NCBI RefSeq assembly: GCF_018785245.1
Contig: NZ_WQPL01000019.1
Location: 62,001 to 126,000, forward strand
Direction of reading: 5' to 3'
Source: Collinsella aerofaciens
GTDB lineage: Bacteria > Actinomycetota > Coriobacteriia > Coriobacteriales > Coriobacteriaceae
Length of the DNA stretch: 64,000 nucleotides
The notes beneath the pieces were generated by a model. The model was not told the DNA's origin, made no database searches, and saw only the letters and a list, made by a program, of their open reading frames with translations. A program made the position numbers and the translations under genes. This document shows, one piece after another, positions 24,701-33,873 of the stretch (within the stretch, counting starts at the first letter, position 1; every line of letters starts with the position of its first letter).

Positions 24701-25727
24701 CGATCTTGCTGACCGTGTTCTTTATGCCGCTGCTGGTGAGCCGCTTCGCCGAAAGGGTCACGCGAAGCCTCTGTATGTTGCCGCGATCGGATGCCTTGCC
24801 GGAGTGCTGGCGACCGGAGGGGTCGCCTACGCCGTCGTCAATTCCAGCTATTTTGCCTCTGCCTGGGGAAACCACGGCAACGGGGATTCCATTACCTGGA
24901 CCAACGGCGGCTCATCGGGAACTAAATATACCTACACCAGAGAGTTTGGCGATGGCATCGCGCCCCAAAGCCTGGAAGGCGCAGTCCAGGAGGTTAATCT
25001 GTCCGTCGAGGGCAACGGCTATACGCTTGATATCCATGAGATGGCAATCGACCAAAACGGCTGCGGAGCCGTGACGTTTACGTTGTCCAATCCAAATGGA
25101 GTTAACTACTACAAGCCAGCAGCAGAGATTGGCGAACTTGTTCTCTATGGTGAAGAAGAGCAGGGCATCGGCACGCCCGATATGAAGTTCGGCGAGGAAT
25201 GGCCTGACACACGCAGCACAATTGATAAGGACACATCAAGCGATACTGTCATTAATGGCACGATGTACTTTGCCGCTATGGATCGCGAGCGAGATTTGCA
25301 ACATGCTGTCACCTGGAATATCCATTGGACCGAGGGTGAAGGTGAGAGTGCGAGGCGGTTTGAGGCGTCGACACCCGAGTTCAATATTGGAGCGTACGTC
25401 GATACAAAGGAACTCCGCTCCGGTGACTCGCCTCTTGAGATTAGCCCGTTTTCCATCCAGACGCACATCGATGATTTGGGCTATGAAGCAGTTGATAATA
25501 AGCTGACCGTCAGCTACAAGGATGGATCGGAGCAGATTATCGAAGATGACGACGCAGGGGTGTTCAACTTATATTTTTCTTATGGGCGCAAAAGCGGAGA
25601 GAACATCTGGGTGCCAACGAAGTTGATTGATGTCGATCAAGTTGTCTCGGTAACCCTTGAAATTGTGAGGTATACATCAACAGGGGAGACCGAAACGAAA
25701 GAGCCCTTTACCATCGTCTATTCGTAA
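24651..25727 (+). CDS. Membrane-anchored partner of the ECF sigma factor (probable anti-sigma factor)
   Basis: A 358-residue protein starting at GTG 24651, after GAGGGCGACC and inside the sigma factor gene. A short cytoplasmic N-terminus (KSNQIKQAFESVQADSDLADRVLYAAAGEPLRRKGH) is followed by one membrane helix, residues about 40-61 (PLYVAAIGCLAGVLATGGVAYAVV). A ~295-residue extracellular part follows, with beta-rich segments such as GNGYTLDIHEMAIDQNGCGAVTFTLSN. The layout resembles DUF4179-type proteins often encoded after ECF sigma factors. The anti-sigma role is inferred from position and topology; I see no zinc-binding anti-sigma motif. Confidence 0.7.
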   Translation: MKSNQIKQAFESVQADSDLADRVLYAAAGEPLRRKGHAKPLYVAAIGCLAGVLATGGVAYAVVNSSYFASAWGNHGNGDSITWTNGGSSGTKYTYTREFGDGIAPQSLEGAVQEVNLSVEGNGYTLDIHEMAIDQNGCGAVTFTLSNPNGVNYYKPAAEIGELVLYGEEEQGIGTPDMKFGEEWPDTRSTIDKDTSSDTVINGTMYFAAMDRERDLQHAVTWNIHWTEGEGESARRFEASTPEFNIGAYVDTKELRSGDSPLEISPFSIQTHIDDLGYEAVDNKLTVSYKDGSEQIIEDDDAGVFNLYFSYGRKSGENIWVPTKLIDVDQVVSVTLEIVRYTSTGETETKEPFTIVYS

Positions 25728-25735
25728 GATTTGGG

Positions 25736-25767
25736 GTCGCTTCCTACTAGGGGAAGCGGCCTCTTTT
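25736..25767 (+). terminator. Terminator of the sigma/anti-sigma operon
   Basis: A 9-bp stem (25736-25744 with 25752-25760, one G-U) followed by CTCTTTT. Confidence 0.6.
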
Positions 25768-25840
25768 GCGTTAAATGGAAACGCCGCCGATTTCCATGCG
25801 ACAGATGAGAGCAGATCACCGCTGGAGCGCGACGTTTCCC

Positions 25841-25881
25841 CAGATAAAACCGACCAAAATAAACCTGTCCCTATTTGGAAG
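25841..25881. repeat. REP-like segment, family C copy 1
   Basis: CCAGATAAAACC, then CCAAAATAAACCTGTCCCT, recurs almost unchanged at 51754-51790. It looks like a fragment of the dispersed CTGTCCC-type palindromic repeats common in intergenic DNA of gut Firmicutes and Coriobacteriia. Confidence 0.6.
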
Positions 25882-25906
25882 GGAACGTTGCCCCGACAAG
25901 CACGTC

Positions 25907-26045
25907 GGATTCCCGGTCCGGGCGGCCCGCTGTTTAAGTTTGTCGCGAGTTCCGCACGCAAAGGAAAGCACTTAATGTGCTTTCCGTCTTGCGCAGGACT
26001 GTAGAGCAGCAAACTTAAACAGCGGGCCGCCCGGGCCGGGAATCC
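25907..26045. repeat. Fold-back element 2 before rpsL
   Basis: 35-bp arms (25907-25941 with 26011-26045) with a single G-U-compatible mismatch. The 69-nt core reads GTCGCGAGTTCCGCACG, then the hairpin GGAAAGCAC-TTAAT-GTGCTTTCC, then CAGGACTGTAGAGCAGC. It is almost the same core as element 3, while the outer arms are unrelated. It lies between the sigma-operon terminator and the rpsL promoter. The remaining DNA of 25770-26251 shows no gene. Confidence 0.92.
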
Positions 26046-26105
26046 GCCCCCGCGCACAGGAGGGGATTCCTTTTGTGTAGGCTTTGCGGAAATATGGCTA
26101 TTTTG

Positions 26106-26158
26106 GGATACGCCTGGCGGCGTGGTCTGTTGACGGCACAGCTAACGCCACGTATCCT
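26106..26158 (+). promoter_or_regulatory. Promoter of rpsL operon with GGATACGCC box
   Basis: TTGACG at 26130-26135, a 17-bp spacer and TATCCT at 26153-26158 form a near-consensus promoter. GGATACGCC at 26106 resembles the box in the rplC and rplB upstream regions. GGATACG (26106-26112) and CGTATCC (26151-26157) also form an inverted pair around the promoter. Confidence 0.6.
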
Positions 26159-26251
26159 ATCGAACTGCGTGTTTCGTAGGGGGATGCTGACCCCTCGATT
26201 CAAGCCGTTGCACTTTACAGAAAGCTGGAATCATTCGAGAAGGAGTACGCT

Positions 26252-26629
26252 TTGCCTACTATTAACCAGCTGGTTCGCCAGGGCCGTCGTTCCGTGCCCA
26301 AGAAGTCCAAGAACGCTGCTCTGCAGCACAACTCCCAGAAGCGCGGCGTGTGCACCCGCGTCTTCACCACGAGCCCCAAGAAGCCGAACTCGGCTCTTCG
26401 TAAGGTTGCCCGTGTTCGCCTCGTCAACGGCATCGAAGTTACTGCTTACATCCCGGGTGAGGGCCACAACCTGCAGGAGCACTCCATCGTGCTCGTCCGC
26501 GGCGGTCGTGTCCGTGACCTCCCTGGTGTCCGTTATCACGTCATCCGTGGCGCCTACGACGCTGCTCCGGTCCAGAACCGTATGCAGGCCCGTTCCAAGT
26601 ACGGTGCTAAGCGCCCCAAGGCTAAATAA
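26252..26629 (+). CDS. rpsL: Ribosomal protein S12 (uS12)
   Basis: Decoding-centre protein of the 30S subunit, 125 residues. TTG start at 26252 after GAAGGAG, giving [20 protein letters not shown]. The conserved [19 protein letters not shown] keeps Lys43. The second loop reads [14 protein letters not shown], with Arg at residue 88 (codon CGT, 26513-26515), where E. coli and Mycobacterium have Lys. Substitution of that Lys by Arg is a known streptomycin-resistance change. First gene of rpsL-rpsG-fusA-rpsJ. Confidence 0.98.
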   Translation: MPTINQLVRQGRRSVPKKSKNAALQHNSQKRGVCTRVFTTSPKKPNSALRKVARVRLVNGIEVTAYIPGEGHNLQEHSIVLVRGGRVRDLPGVRYHVIRGAYDAAPVQNRMQARSKYGAKRPKAK

Positions 26630-26702
26630 GCCAGATAACGTTTTGATACTTTCGCCGTGTGCCGCCTAAGGGCCGCACGGTAGACACTTAAGGAGATTTC
26701 AC

Positions 26703-27176
26703 ATGCCGCGTCGTGCAGCAGCTAATCGTCGTGAGGTTCAGCCTGACGCCGTTTACAACAACCGCCTGGTGACTCAGCTCATCAACAAGGTCCTTCTTGA
26801 CGGCAAGAAGGCCACCGCTGAGCGCATCGTTTATACCGCTTTCGAGATCGTTGCCGAGAAGTCCGAGGGTGGCGACGCTCTCGCTACCTTCAAGAAGGCT
26901 ATGGACAACGTCAAGCCCACGCTCGAGGTTAAGCCCAAGCGTGTCGGTGGCGCTACCTATCAGGTCCCGATGGAGGTCAACTCCCGTCGTTCCACCGCTC
27001 TGGGCATCCGCTGGATCGTCAACTTCTCCCGCGCTCGCAAGGAGAAGACCATGGCCGAGCGTCTCGCCAACGAGATCCTCGACGCTTCCAACGGCCTGGG
27101 CGCTTCCGTCAAGAAGCGTGAGGACGTCTTCAAGATGGCCGAGGCCAACCGCGCGTTCTCTCACTATCGTTGGTAA
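26703..27176 (+). CDS. rpsG: Ribosomal protein S7 (uS7)
   Basis: Nucleates 30S head assembly by binding 16S rRNA, 157 residues. It starts [20 protein letters not shown] and shows [42 protein letters not shown] and the C-terminal [13 protein letters not shown] typical of the family. AAGGAGA lies 8 nt before the ATG. It is 73 nt after rpsL and 19 nt before fusA, within one operon. In other bacteria S7 represses its own operon; no clear leader site is visible here. Confidence 0.98.
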   Translation: MPRRAAANRREVQPDAVYNNRLVTQLINKVLLDGKKATAERIVYTAFEIVAEKSEGGDALATFKKAMDNVKPTLEVKPKRVGGATYQVPMEVNSRRSTALGIRWIVNFSRARKEKTMAERLANEILDASNGLGASVKKREDVFKMAEANRAFSHYRW

Positions 27177-27195
27177 GTTAAGGTAAGGAACTAAC

Positions 27196-29295
27196 ATGGC
27201 TAAGCCTAAGTACAAGCTTTCCGATACCCGTAACATCGGCATCATGGCTCACATCGATGCCGGTAAGACCACCACGACCGAGCGTATTCTTTACTACACC
27301 GGTAAGACCCACAAGATCGGTGAGGTCCATGAGGGCGCTGCCACCATGGACTGGATGGTTCAGGAGCAGGAGCGCGGCGTAACCATCACCTCCGCTGCTA
27401 CCACCTGCTTCTGGAACAAGGACGGTAAGGACTACCGCATCCAGATCATCGACACCCCGGGCCACGTTGACTTCACCGCCGAGGTCGAGCGCTGCCTGCG
27501 CGTCCTCGATGGCGCTGTCGCCGTCTTCGACGCTGTTGCCGGCGTTCAGCCCCAGTCTGAGACCGTTTGGCGTCAGGCTTCTACCTTCAACGTCCCCCGC
27601 ATCGCCTTCATCAACAAGTATGACCGCGTGGGCGCCGACTTCTTCAACGCTATCGAGACCATGAAGGATCGTCTCGACGCCAACGCCGTGGCCGCTCAGG
27701 TCCCGATGGGCGCCGAGGACAACTTCTGGGGCGTCATCGACCTGGTCACCATGACTGCATGGGACTTCAAGGCCGACGAGAAGGGTATGACCTACCCCGA
27801 GCCGATGGACGAGATCCCGGCTGAGTTTGCCGACATCGCTGCCACCAAGCGCGAGGAGCTCCTCGACGCTGCTGCCAGCTTTGACGACGAGCTCATGGAG
27901 AAGATCCTCATGGAGGAGGACTTCACCGTCGAGGAGCTCAAGGCTGCTCTGCGCAAGGGTGTTCTGGCCAACGAGCTCAACCTCGTCTTCGTGGGCTCCG
28001 CCTACAAGAACAAGGGCGTTCAGGAGCTGCTCGACGCTGTCGTCGACTACCTGCCCAGCCCGCTCGACGTCGAGGCCGTCACCGGTACCGATCCGGACAC
28101 CGGCGAGGAGATTCAGCGTCATCCTTCCTTCGACGAGCCCTTCTCCGGCCTGGTCTTTAAGATCATGACCGACCCGTTCGTCGGTAAGCTCACCTATGTC
28201 CGCGTTTACTCCGGCCGCGCTGAGTCCGGCTCCTACGTGGTCAACGCTTCCAACGGTCAGCGCGAGCGTCTCGGCCGCATCCTCGAGATGAACGCCGCCG
28301 AGCGTATCGACCGTGACGACGCTGCCGCCGGCGACATCGTCGCTTGCGTCGGCTTCAAGAACTCCACCACCGGTGACACCCTGTGCGCCGAGGGCAAGGA
28401 GATCGTCCTCGAGAAGATCGAGTTCGCTAAGCCCGTTATCGACGTTGCCATCGAGCCCAAGACCAAGGCCGAGCAGGACAAGATGTCCCTGGCTCTGACC
28501 AAGCTCGCCGAGGAGGACCCGACCTTCCAGGTGTCCACCAACCACGAGACCGGCCAGACCATCATCGCCGGCATGGGCGAGCTGCACCTCGAGATCATCG
28601 TCGACCGTCTGCTCCGCGAGTTCAAGGTTGACGCTAACGTTGGTAAGCCCCAGGTTGCCTACCGCGAGACCGCTGGTCACGACGTCGAGAAGGCTGAGGG
28701 CAAGTTCGTCCGCCAGTCCGGCGGTCGCGGTCAGTACGGCCACGCCGTCATCAAGCTCGAGAAGATGGAGGAGGGCTTCGGCTACGAGTTCGTCAACGCT
28801 ATCGTCGGCGGCGTCGTGCCCAAGGAGTACATCCCGTCCATCGACAAGGGCATCCAGGAGGCCCTGAACACCGGTGTTATCGCCGGCTTCCCGGTCCTCG
28901 ACGTTAAGGTCACCCTGTTCGACGGTTCTTACCACGAGGTCGACTCCTCCGAGGCCGCCTTCAAGATCGCCGGTTCCATGGCTATCAAGGACGCCCTCAA
29001 GAAGTCCGATCCGCAGCTGCTCGAGCCGATCATGGCTGTCGAGGTCGAGACCCCCGAGCAGTACATGGGCGACGTTATGGGCAACCTCTCCGGTCGCCGC
29101 GGCAAGATCGAGGGTATGGAGGATCGCAAGAACAGCAAGCTCATCCGTGCCAAGGTGCCGCTGGGCGAGATGTTCGGTTACGCTACCGACCTTCGCTCCC
29201 AGACCCAGGGCCGTGCATCCTACACGATGCAGTTCGACTCTTATGAGCCCGCGCCCAAGTCCATCGTGGACGAGGTCATGAGCAAGAACGCCTAA
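27196..29295 (+). CDS. fusA: Elongation factor G
   Basis: GTPase that drives translocation, 699 residues. G1 [20 protein letters not shown]2 region [13 protein letters not shown]3 DTPGHVDF, G4 NKYD (usually NKMD) and domain IV with [26 protein letters not shown] are intact. The C-terminal domain V shows [39 protein letters not shown] lies before ATG 27196. tuf, which usually follows, is absent; rpsJ is next, 61 nt downstream. Confidence 0.97.
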   Translation: MAKPKYKLSDTRNIGIMAHIDAGKTTTTERILYYTGKTHKIGEVHEGAATMDWMVQEQERGVTITSAATTCFWNKDGKDYRIQIIDTPGHVDFTAEVERCLRVLDGAVAVFDAVAGVQPQSETVWRQASTFNVPRIAFINKYDRVGADFFNAIETMKDRLDANAVAAQVPMGAEDNFWGVIDLVTMTAWDFKADEKGMTYPEPMDEIPAEFADIAATKREELLDAAASFDDELMEKILMEEDFTVEELKAALRKGVLANELNLVFVGSAYKNKGVQELLDAVVDYLPSPLDVEAVTGTDPDTGEEIQRHPSFDEPFSGLVFKIMTDPFVGKLTYVRVYSGRAESGSYVVNASNGQRERLGRILEMNAAERIDRDDAAAGDIVACVGFKNSTTGDTLCAEGKEIVLEKIEFAKPVIDVAIEPKTKAEQDKMSLALTKLAEEDPTFQVSTNHETGQTIIAGMGELHLEIIVDRLLREFKVDANVGKPQVAYRETAGHDVEKAEGKFVRQSGGRGQYGHAVIKLEKMEEGFGYEFVNAIVGGVVPKEYIPSIDKGIQEALNTGVIAGFPVLDVKVTLFDGSYHEVDSSEAAFKIAGSMAIKDALKKSDPQLLEPIMAVEVETPEQYMGDVMGNLSGRRGKIEGMEDRKNSKLIRAKVPLGEMFGYATDLRSQTQGRASYTMQFDSYEPAPKSIVDEVMSKNA

Positions 29296-29356
29296 GTTCG
29301 AGCTCCCTGTTACGTAATCCTGCGAGAACATCTCTCGCACTCTTTGGAGGTTTAAG

Positions 29357-29665
29357 TTGGCTACCCAGAAGATCCGCATTCGCCTCAAGGGCTATGATCA
29401 CGAGGTCGTCGATCAGTCCGCGAAGCTCATCGTCGAGACCGCTCAGAAGACCGGCGCTCGCGTTTCCGGTCCTGTCCCCCTGCCCACCGAGCGCAACCTG
29501 TACACGGTTATCCGCTCGCCGCACGTGAACAAGGACTCCCGTGAACAGTTCGAGATGCGCACCCACAAGCGCCTCATCGACATCCTCGACCCCACCTCGG
29601 GCACCGTTGATTCGCTCATGCGTCTCGACCTCCCCGCTGGCGTCGACATCGACATCAAGCTCTAA
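29357..29665 (+). CDS. rpsJ: Ribosomal protein S10 (uS10)
   Basis: 30S head protein, also the Nus-factor partner in antitermination, 102 residues. TTG start after TTTGGAGG, giving [29 protein letters not shown], with [36 protein letters not shown]. In most bacteria rpsJ heads the S10 operon with rplC. Here it ends the str operon, with a strong terminator, and rplC is almost 14 kb away. Confidence 0.98.
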   Translation: MATQKIRIRLKGYDHEVVDQSAKLIVETAQKTGARVSGPVPLPTERNLYTVIRSPHVNKDSREQFEMRTHKRLIDILDPTSGTVDSLMRLDLPAGVDIDIKL

Positions 29666-29685
29666 GCGATATCGCTCATAGCTTA

Positions 29686-29727
29686 AAGGGCCCCGCTGCC
29701 GTTACGGTAGCGGGGCCCTTTTGTTTT
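29686..29727. terminator. Terminator of rpsL-rpsG-fusA-rpsJ
   Basis: A perfect 15-bp stem (29686-29700 with 29706-29720) around GTTAC, followed by TTGTTTT. The A-rich 5' side could also serve birA on the other strand. Confidence 0.92.
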
Positions 29728-29781
29728 GAGTTTAGATTTTGGGATAGCGAATTCGTCTGCCGAGCCGGCGGCTGCGGCGCC

Positions 29782-30558
29782 CTATTCGCTCAGGGGGCGC
29801 AAGGATGCTTCTTCGAAGTGGAAGACGCACAAGCCGCTCTCGGTCTCAATGCATGCGCGGCCGCAATCGTCGACCGTTCTAAATATGCCTCGTGCCAGCT
29901 CGTCTCCAGCGGGGGAGCGGGCGATAACGTGCTCCCCGATCCAATTGAGGTGAGCGACATATTCGCCGTGGACGGGCGCGAGCGGTCCGGTGTTTTCTTC
30001 CATGGAGTTGAGGCGTTCTGTCCAGGCATCTACAGCGTCTATAACGGCGTGATAGACCTCATCGAGGAGCATGTCGACGGCAGGAACGTTTTCGTTAAGG
30101 TCCGAGAGACCGATTGCTGGCAGGCCGCCATCGGGAACCTCCGCGGGCACATAGTTCACGTTAACGCCGATGCCACAGACCGCAAAAGGGTTGCCTTCGT
30201 TATCGCGTGCGGCCTCGACCAGAATGCCGCCGAGTTTGCGTCCACGCGCGACCAGGTCGTTGGGCCATTTGAGGCCAATCTCGTTTGCAAGACCCTGTTT
30301 TTCGAGTGCCTCGAGCACCGCTAGGCCGCTGACGGCGGCAAGACCAGAGAACTTTGCAGGATTAACGCATGGGCGCAGGACAATCGAAAGCAATAGGTTG
30401 CCGGCGGTTGAATCCCACTTGTGGCCGCGCCGGCCGCGTCCTGCCGTCTGAGCCCGGGCGGCAAGTCCTGTGCCGTGCGGCGCACCCTGTTTTCCTGCCT
30501 CGAGCAGGTCATCGTTGGTCGATCCGGTTACGTCGACAATCGTTAATTGGGCATCCAT
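29782..30558 (-). CDS. birA: Biotin-[acetyl-CoA-carboxylase] ligase (no DNA-binding domain)
   Basis: Attaches biotin to the AccB lysine through biotinyl-5'-AMP. The 258-residue protein has the catalytic BPL core: STNDDLLEAG, biotin loop GRGRRGHKW (residues 47-55), KWPNDLVARGRKLGGILVEA, GIGVNVN, and a C-terminal SH3-like segment. The N-terminal helix-turn-helix of E. coli BirA is absent, so it is enzyme only. The start is ATG 30558, after AAGGAGGT. It is divergent from the fab-acc operon that encodes its substrate AccB (35938-36411), which fits shared control. Confidence 0.93.
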   Translation of the reverse strand: MDAQLTIVDVTGSTNDDLLEAGKQGAPHGTGLAARAQTAGRGRRGHKWDSTAGNLLLSIVLRPCVNPAKFSGLAAVSGLAVLEALEKQGLANEIGLKWPNDLVARGRKLGGILVEAARDNEGNPFAVCGIGVNVNYVPAEVPDGGLPAIGLSDLNENVPAVDMLLDEVYHAVIDAVDAWTERLNSMEENTGPLAPVHGEYVAHLNWIGEHVIARSPAGDELARGIFRTVDDCGRACIETESGLCVFHFEEASLRPLSE

Positions 30559-30647
30559 AGCGGCTGCTACCTCCTTATTGAATAAGTGAATGATGCAATG
30601 GTGTCGAGAGATAGACACAATGTGAAGCCTTTGTCGCATTTGGACAA

Positions 30648-30717
30648 TATAATGTTAACACGTCAACAAAGACTGAAATGCGTTATCCTCTCTTGGTCGA
30701 TGTAAACACGTCAACAA
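30648..30717 (+). promoter_or_regulatory. Control region of fabH operon with duplicated 17-bp site
   Basis: TATAAT at 30648-30653 is the likely -10; no good -35 is seen at 17 bp. TGTTAACACGTCAACAA (30653-30669) overlaps it, and TGTAAACACGTCAACAA recurs at 30701-30717, exactly 48 bp downstream. Each has TGT(T/A)-n8-AACA dyad form. The placement suggests repression of fab genes. It is not the FapR or FabT consensus I know. Confidence 0.6.
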
Positions 30718-30734
30718 CTCAAAGGAGGTTAGTG

Positions 30735-31694
30735 ATGGGTTTCACGATTCTGGGAACAGGCTCGGCGCTTCCTAAGCGCAGTGTTTCCAATGACGAGCTG
30801 TCTGAGTTCCTCGATACCTCGGATGAGTGGATTTTTACCCGCACAGGCATCAAGAGCCGCCGCGTCTGCACCACCGAGTCACTCGACGACCTTGCCGTAG
30901 CGGCGAGCGAGCAGGCACTCCAGGTGTCCGGAATCGACGCGAGCAAGCTGGATCTAATCGTCTGCTCGACGACAACGGGTGACCATCTTGTTCCCGCCGA
31001 GGCGTGTGCCGTAGCCGAGCGTCTGGGCGCGACGTGTCCTGCCTTCGATGTCTCGGCGGCCTGCGCCGGCTTCGTATTTGCGCTCGATGTCGCCGAGGGC
31101 TATATCGCCCGAGGACGAGCCGAGCATGCGCTTGTCGTTGCGGCCGAGCAGATGACGCGCGCGCTTGACTGGACAGACCGCGCCACCTGCGTGCTCTTTG
31201 GCGATGGGGCAGGCGCCGCTGTGATAGAGGCTGGGGGAGACAACCCCCTTGCCGTTGAGCTTTCGACGGCGCCCGACGTCGTGACGTTGCGCGTTCCCGG
31301 TCTGGTCGGTACGTCGCCGTTTAAGGCCTCCGCAGATAGCGCGAGTGTGCTGTCCATGAATGGCCGCCGCGTGTTCAAGTTCGGCGTCAACGCCATCTGC
31401 GACACGGTCCATAAGCTTGCGATCGATGCGGGCATTTCGGTCGAAGACATCGATCATTTTGTATTCCATCAGGCTAACGAACGAATCCTGAGCCAGGCGG
31501 TCAAGCGCCTGGGCGTGCCGGACGAGCGCGTGGTTCGCACGTTGCGCGAGACCGGCAACATTTCGAGCGCATGCATTCCGCTTGCCCTCGACCGGCTGGC
31601 AAACGCCGGTGCACTTCACACAGGCGACACCATCGCCTTGGTTGGATTTGGCGCCGGTCTGGATATAGGTGGCTATCTGCTTCGTTGGAAGTAG
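30735..31694 (+). CDS. fabH: 3-oxoacyl-ACP synthase III
   Basis: Starts type II fatty-acid synthesis by condensing acetyl-CoA or another short acyl-CoA with malonyl-ACP. The 319-residue protein has the Cys-His-Asn triad: Cys110 in DVSAACAGF, His in FVFHQANERI, and Asn in RETGNISSACIP. The N-terminus FTILGTGSALPKRSVSNDEL is typical. AAAGGAGG lies before ATG 30735. First gene of a ten-gene cluster ordered as in streptococci, but without the FabT and FabM genes. Acyl primer choice (straight or branched) cannot be read from sequence. Confidence 0.95.
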   Translation: MGFTILGTGSALPKRSVSNDELSEFLDTSDEWIFTRTGIKSRRVCTTESLDDLAVAASEQALQVSGIDASKLDLIVCSTTTGDHLVPAEACAVAERLGATCPAFDVSAACAGFVFALDVAEGYIARGRAEHALVVAAEQMTRALDWTDRATCVLFGDGAGAAVIEAGGDNPLAVELSTAPDVVTLRVPGLVGTSPFKASADSASVLSMNGRRVFKFGVNAICDTVHKLAIDAGISVEDIDHFVFHQANERILSQAVKRLGVPDERVVRTLRETGNISSACIPLALDRLANAGALHTGDTIALVGFGAGLDIGGYLLRWK

Positions 31695-31745
31695 TCGCAC
31701 ATAGGAAATAAAAACGCCCTAGGGCACAACCAAAGGAGAACTACC

Positions 31746-31982
31746 ATGGCAGATCAGAAGACCTTCGAGCGCGTTTGCGACGTTATCCGCGAGACCGCTG
31801 GTCTTGACGACGTTGAGATGAAGCCCGAGTCCACGCTCGAGGAGATTGGTCTCGACAGCCTGGGCACCGTCGAGATCCTCGTCGCCGTCGAGGACGAGTT
31901 TGGCATCCAGCTCGATACCGAGGAGAACCCCAAGACGGTCGGCGAGTTCGCCGATACGGTCGAGGCGGCATTGGAGAAGTAG
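31746..31982 (+). CDS. acpP: Acyl carrier protein
   Basis: Carries growing acyl chains on 4'-phosphopantetheine. It has 78 acidic residues, with the attachment serine in EEIGLDSLGTVEILVAVEDE (Ser38). AAAGGAG lies 8 nt before the ATG. It lies 51 nt after fabH and 2 nt before fabK, inside the fab operon. Confidence 0.97.
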   Translation: MADQKTFERVCDVIRETAGLDDVEMKPESTLEEIGLDSLGTVEILVAVEDEFGIQLDTEENPKTVGEFADTVEAALEK

Positions 31983-31984
31983 AG

Positions 31985-32929
31985 ATGCTCAAGACTCCTC
32001 TCTGCGATCTGCTCGGCATCGAAAAGCCCGTGTTCCAGGGCGGTATGGCCTGGATTGCCGATGCCTCGCTGGCGTCCGCAGTGTCCGAGGCGGGTGGCTT
32101 AGGCATCATTGCGGCCATGAACGCCGACGCCAACTGGCTGCGCGACCAGATTCACGAGCTGCGCGCCAGGACGGATAAGCCCTTTGGCGTCAACGTCATG
32201 CTCATGAGCCCGTTCGCCGACGAGGTTGCACAGGTTGTGATTGACGAGCGAGTGCCGGTCGTCGTGACGGGCGCCGGCAATCCCGCCAAGTACATGAAGG
32301 CGTGGAACGAGGCGGGCATCAAGGTCATCCCGGTCGTTGCCTCGGTGGCGCTGGCGCGCCTCGTGGCACGTCGTGGAGCCACGGCGGTTGTTGCCGAGGG
32401 TACCGAATCGGGCGGCCATATTGGCGAGACCTCGACGATGGCACTGGTGCCGCAGGTCGTCGATGCGGTTGACATTCCCGTCGTGGCCGCCGGCGGTATT
32501 GCCGACGGCCGCGGCGTGGCGGCCGCCTTTATGCTGGGCGCCGAAGGCGTGCAAGTGGGTACGCGCTTTCTGGTCGCAGACGAGTGCACCGTCTCGGAGC
32601 AGTACAAAGAGATGGTCCTGAAGGCCAACGACACTTCAACGCGTGCGACCGGTCGCTCGACGGGACATCCAGTGCGCGCCCTCAAGAGTCCCTTCACCAA
32701 CGCCTATGCCAAGAGCGAGGGTTCCGGCGCGAGTGCCGAGGAGCTCGGTGCTATGGGAACCGGTGCGCTGCGTAAGGCCGCCAAGGACGGCAACTACGAA
32801 GAGGGTTCGTTTTTGTGTGGACAGATTGCCGGCATGGTTAGCGAGCGCCAGAGCGCACGCGAAATCGTTGACGATCTGGTCGATGGCGCCGAGCGCGTCC
32901 TGAAGGGTGCGTCCGCATGGGTAGCGTAG
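31985..32929 (+). CDS. fabK: Enoyl-ACP reductase II (FMN-dependent)
   Basis: Reduces the trans-2-enoyl-ACP in the last elongation step. The 314-residue FMN TIM-barrel of the nitronate-monooxygenase/FabK family starts TPLCDLLGIEKPVFQGGMAWIADASLASAVSEAGGLG. VVTGAGNPAKYM, EGTESGGHIGE (the conserved His/Gly loop) and VVAAGGIADGRGVAAAFMLGAEGVQVGTRF follow. FabK enzymes are insensitive to triclosan, unlike FabI. No fabI is in the window. It overlaps fabD by 13 nt. Confidence 0.94.
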   Translation: MLKTPLCDLLGIEKPVFQGGMAWIADASLASAVSEAGGLGIIAAMNADANWLRDQIHELRARTDKPFGVNVMLMSPFADEVAQVVIDERVPVVVTGAGNPAKYMKAWNEAGIKVIPVVASVALARLVARRGATAVVAEGTESGGHIGETSTMALVPQVVDAVDIPVVAAGGIADGRGVAAAFMLGAEGVQVGTRFLVADECTVSEQYKEMVLKANDTSTRATGRSTGHPVRALKSPFTNAYAKSEGSGASAEELGAMGTGALRKAAKDGNYEEGSFLCGQIAGMVSERQSAREIVDDLVDGAERVLKGASAWVA

Positions 32930-33843
32930 CGTTTCTGTTTGCCGGCCAGGGTGCCCAACACCCCGCGATGGGCGTCGACCTGATCGAGACATCGCCGGCG
33001 GCCGCCGAGGTGTTCACCATTGCCGACGAGGTGCGCCCGGGGACGAGCGAGCAGTGCCGGAGCGCCTCCAAGGAGGAGCTCTCGCAGACCGAGAACACGC
33101 AGCCTTGCGTGTTCGTGCACGACTTGGCTGTCGCCGTCGCCCTGCGCGAGCGCGACGTGGTGCCTGCCGCCTGTGCGGGATTCTCGCTGGGCGAGGTCGC
33201 TGCACTCAGCTTTGCGGGGGCATTCGATACGCGAGCGGGTTTTGAGCTCGTGTGTGAGCGCGCGGCATTGATGGCCACGGCGGCCGAGCGTCACCCTGGC
33301 GGCATGCGCGCCGTCATCAAACTTGATGCTGCGCAAGTCGAGAACCTGGCTGCGCAGGCCGGCGAGGACTGCTGGCCGGTCAACTACAACAGTCCCCAGC
33401 AGACGGTTGTGGCCGGAGCGCCCGATGCGCTGCAGACCCTCGACGTCCTAGTAAAAGAGGCTGGCGGCCGCGCCATGAAGGTCGCGGTGTCGGGTGCATT
33501 TCATAGCCCCTATATGGCCGAGGCGACCTGTGGCCTTGCCGCATATATTGAGGCCGGTCACGCGCCGTCCCCGTTGCTCATTCCTGTTTTGGCAAATATG
33601 ACAGCGGCGCCCTATCCGGCGGACCCCCAGACGGCATCGGATGTCTTGGCCAATCAGGTGAGCAATGCCGTGCGCTGGGTCGATACGCTGCATGCTCTGC
33701 AGGATCAAGGCATCGACACATTTATTGAGGTCGGCCCCGGCAAAACGCTGTCTGGCCTGATCAAGCGTACGTTGAGCGACGTTCGTGTGTATTCGTGCGA
33801 GACGGCCGAGCAGGTCGCAGCTATTGCCGACGAGCTCGCATAG
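32917..33843 (+). CDS. fabD: Malonyl-CoA:ACP transacylase
   Basis: Moves malonyl groups from CoA to ACP. In the 308-residue protein, VAFLFAGQGAQHPAMGVDL opens the fold and the nucleophile lies in CAGFSLGEVAAL (GxSxG, Ser93 region). The arginine region CERAALMATAAERHPGGMRA and the histidine of SGAFHSPYM complete the site. The ATG lies inside the end of fabK, so the genes are translationally coupled. Next is fabG after 30 nt. Confidence 0.95.
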   Translation: MGSVAFLFAGQGAQHPAMGVDLIETSPAAAEVFTIADEVRPGTSEQCRSASKEELSQTENTQPCVFVHDLAVAVALRERDVVPAACAGFSLGEVAALSFAGAFDTRAGFELVCERAALMATAAERHPGGMRAVIKLDAAQVENLAAQAGEDCWPVNYNSPQQTVVAGAPDALQTLDVLVKEAGGRAMKVAVSGAFHSPYMAEATCGLAAYIEAGHAPSPLLIPVLANMTAAPYPADPQTASDVLANQVSNAVRWVDTLHALQDQGIDTFIEVGPGKTLSGLIKRTLSDVRVYSCETAEQVAAIADELA

Positions 33844-33873
33844 TCCACAGGGCTGTAACCCGAAAGGAATGAC

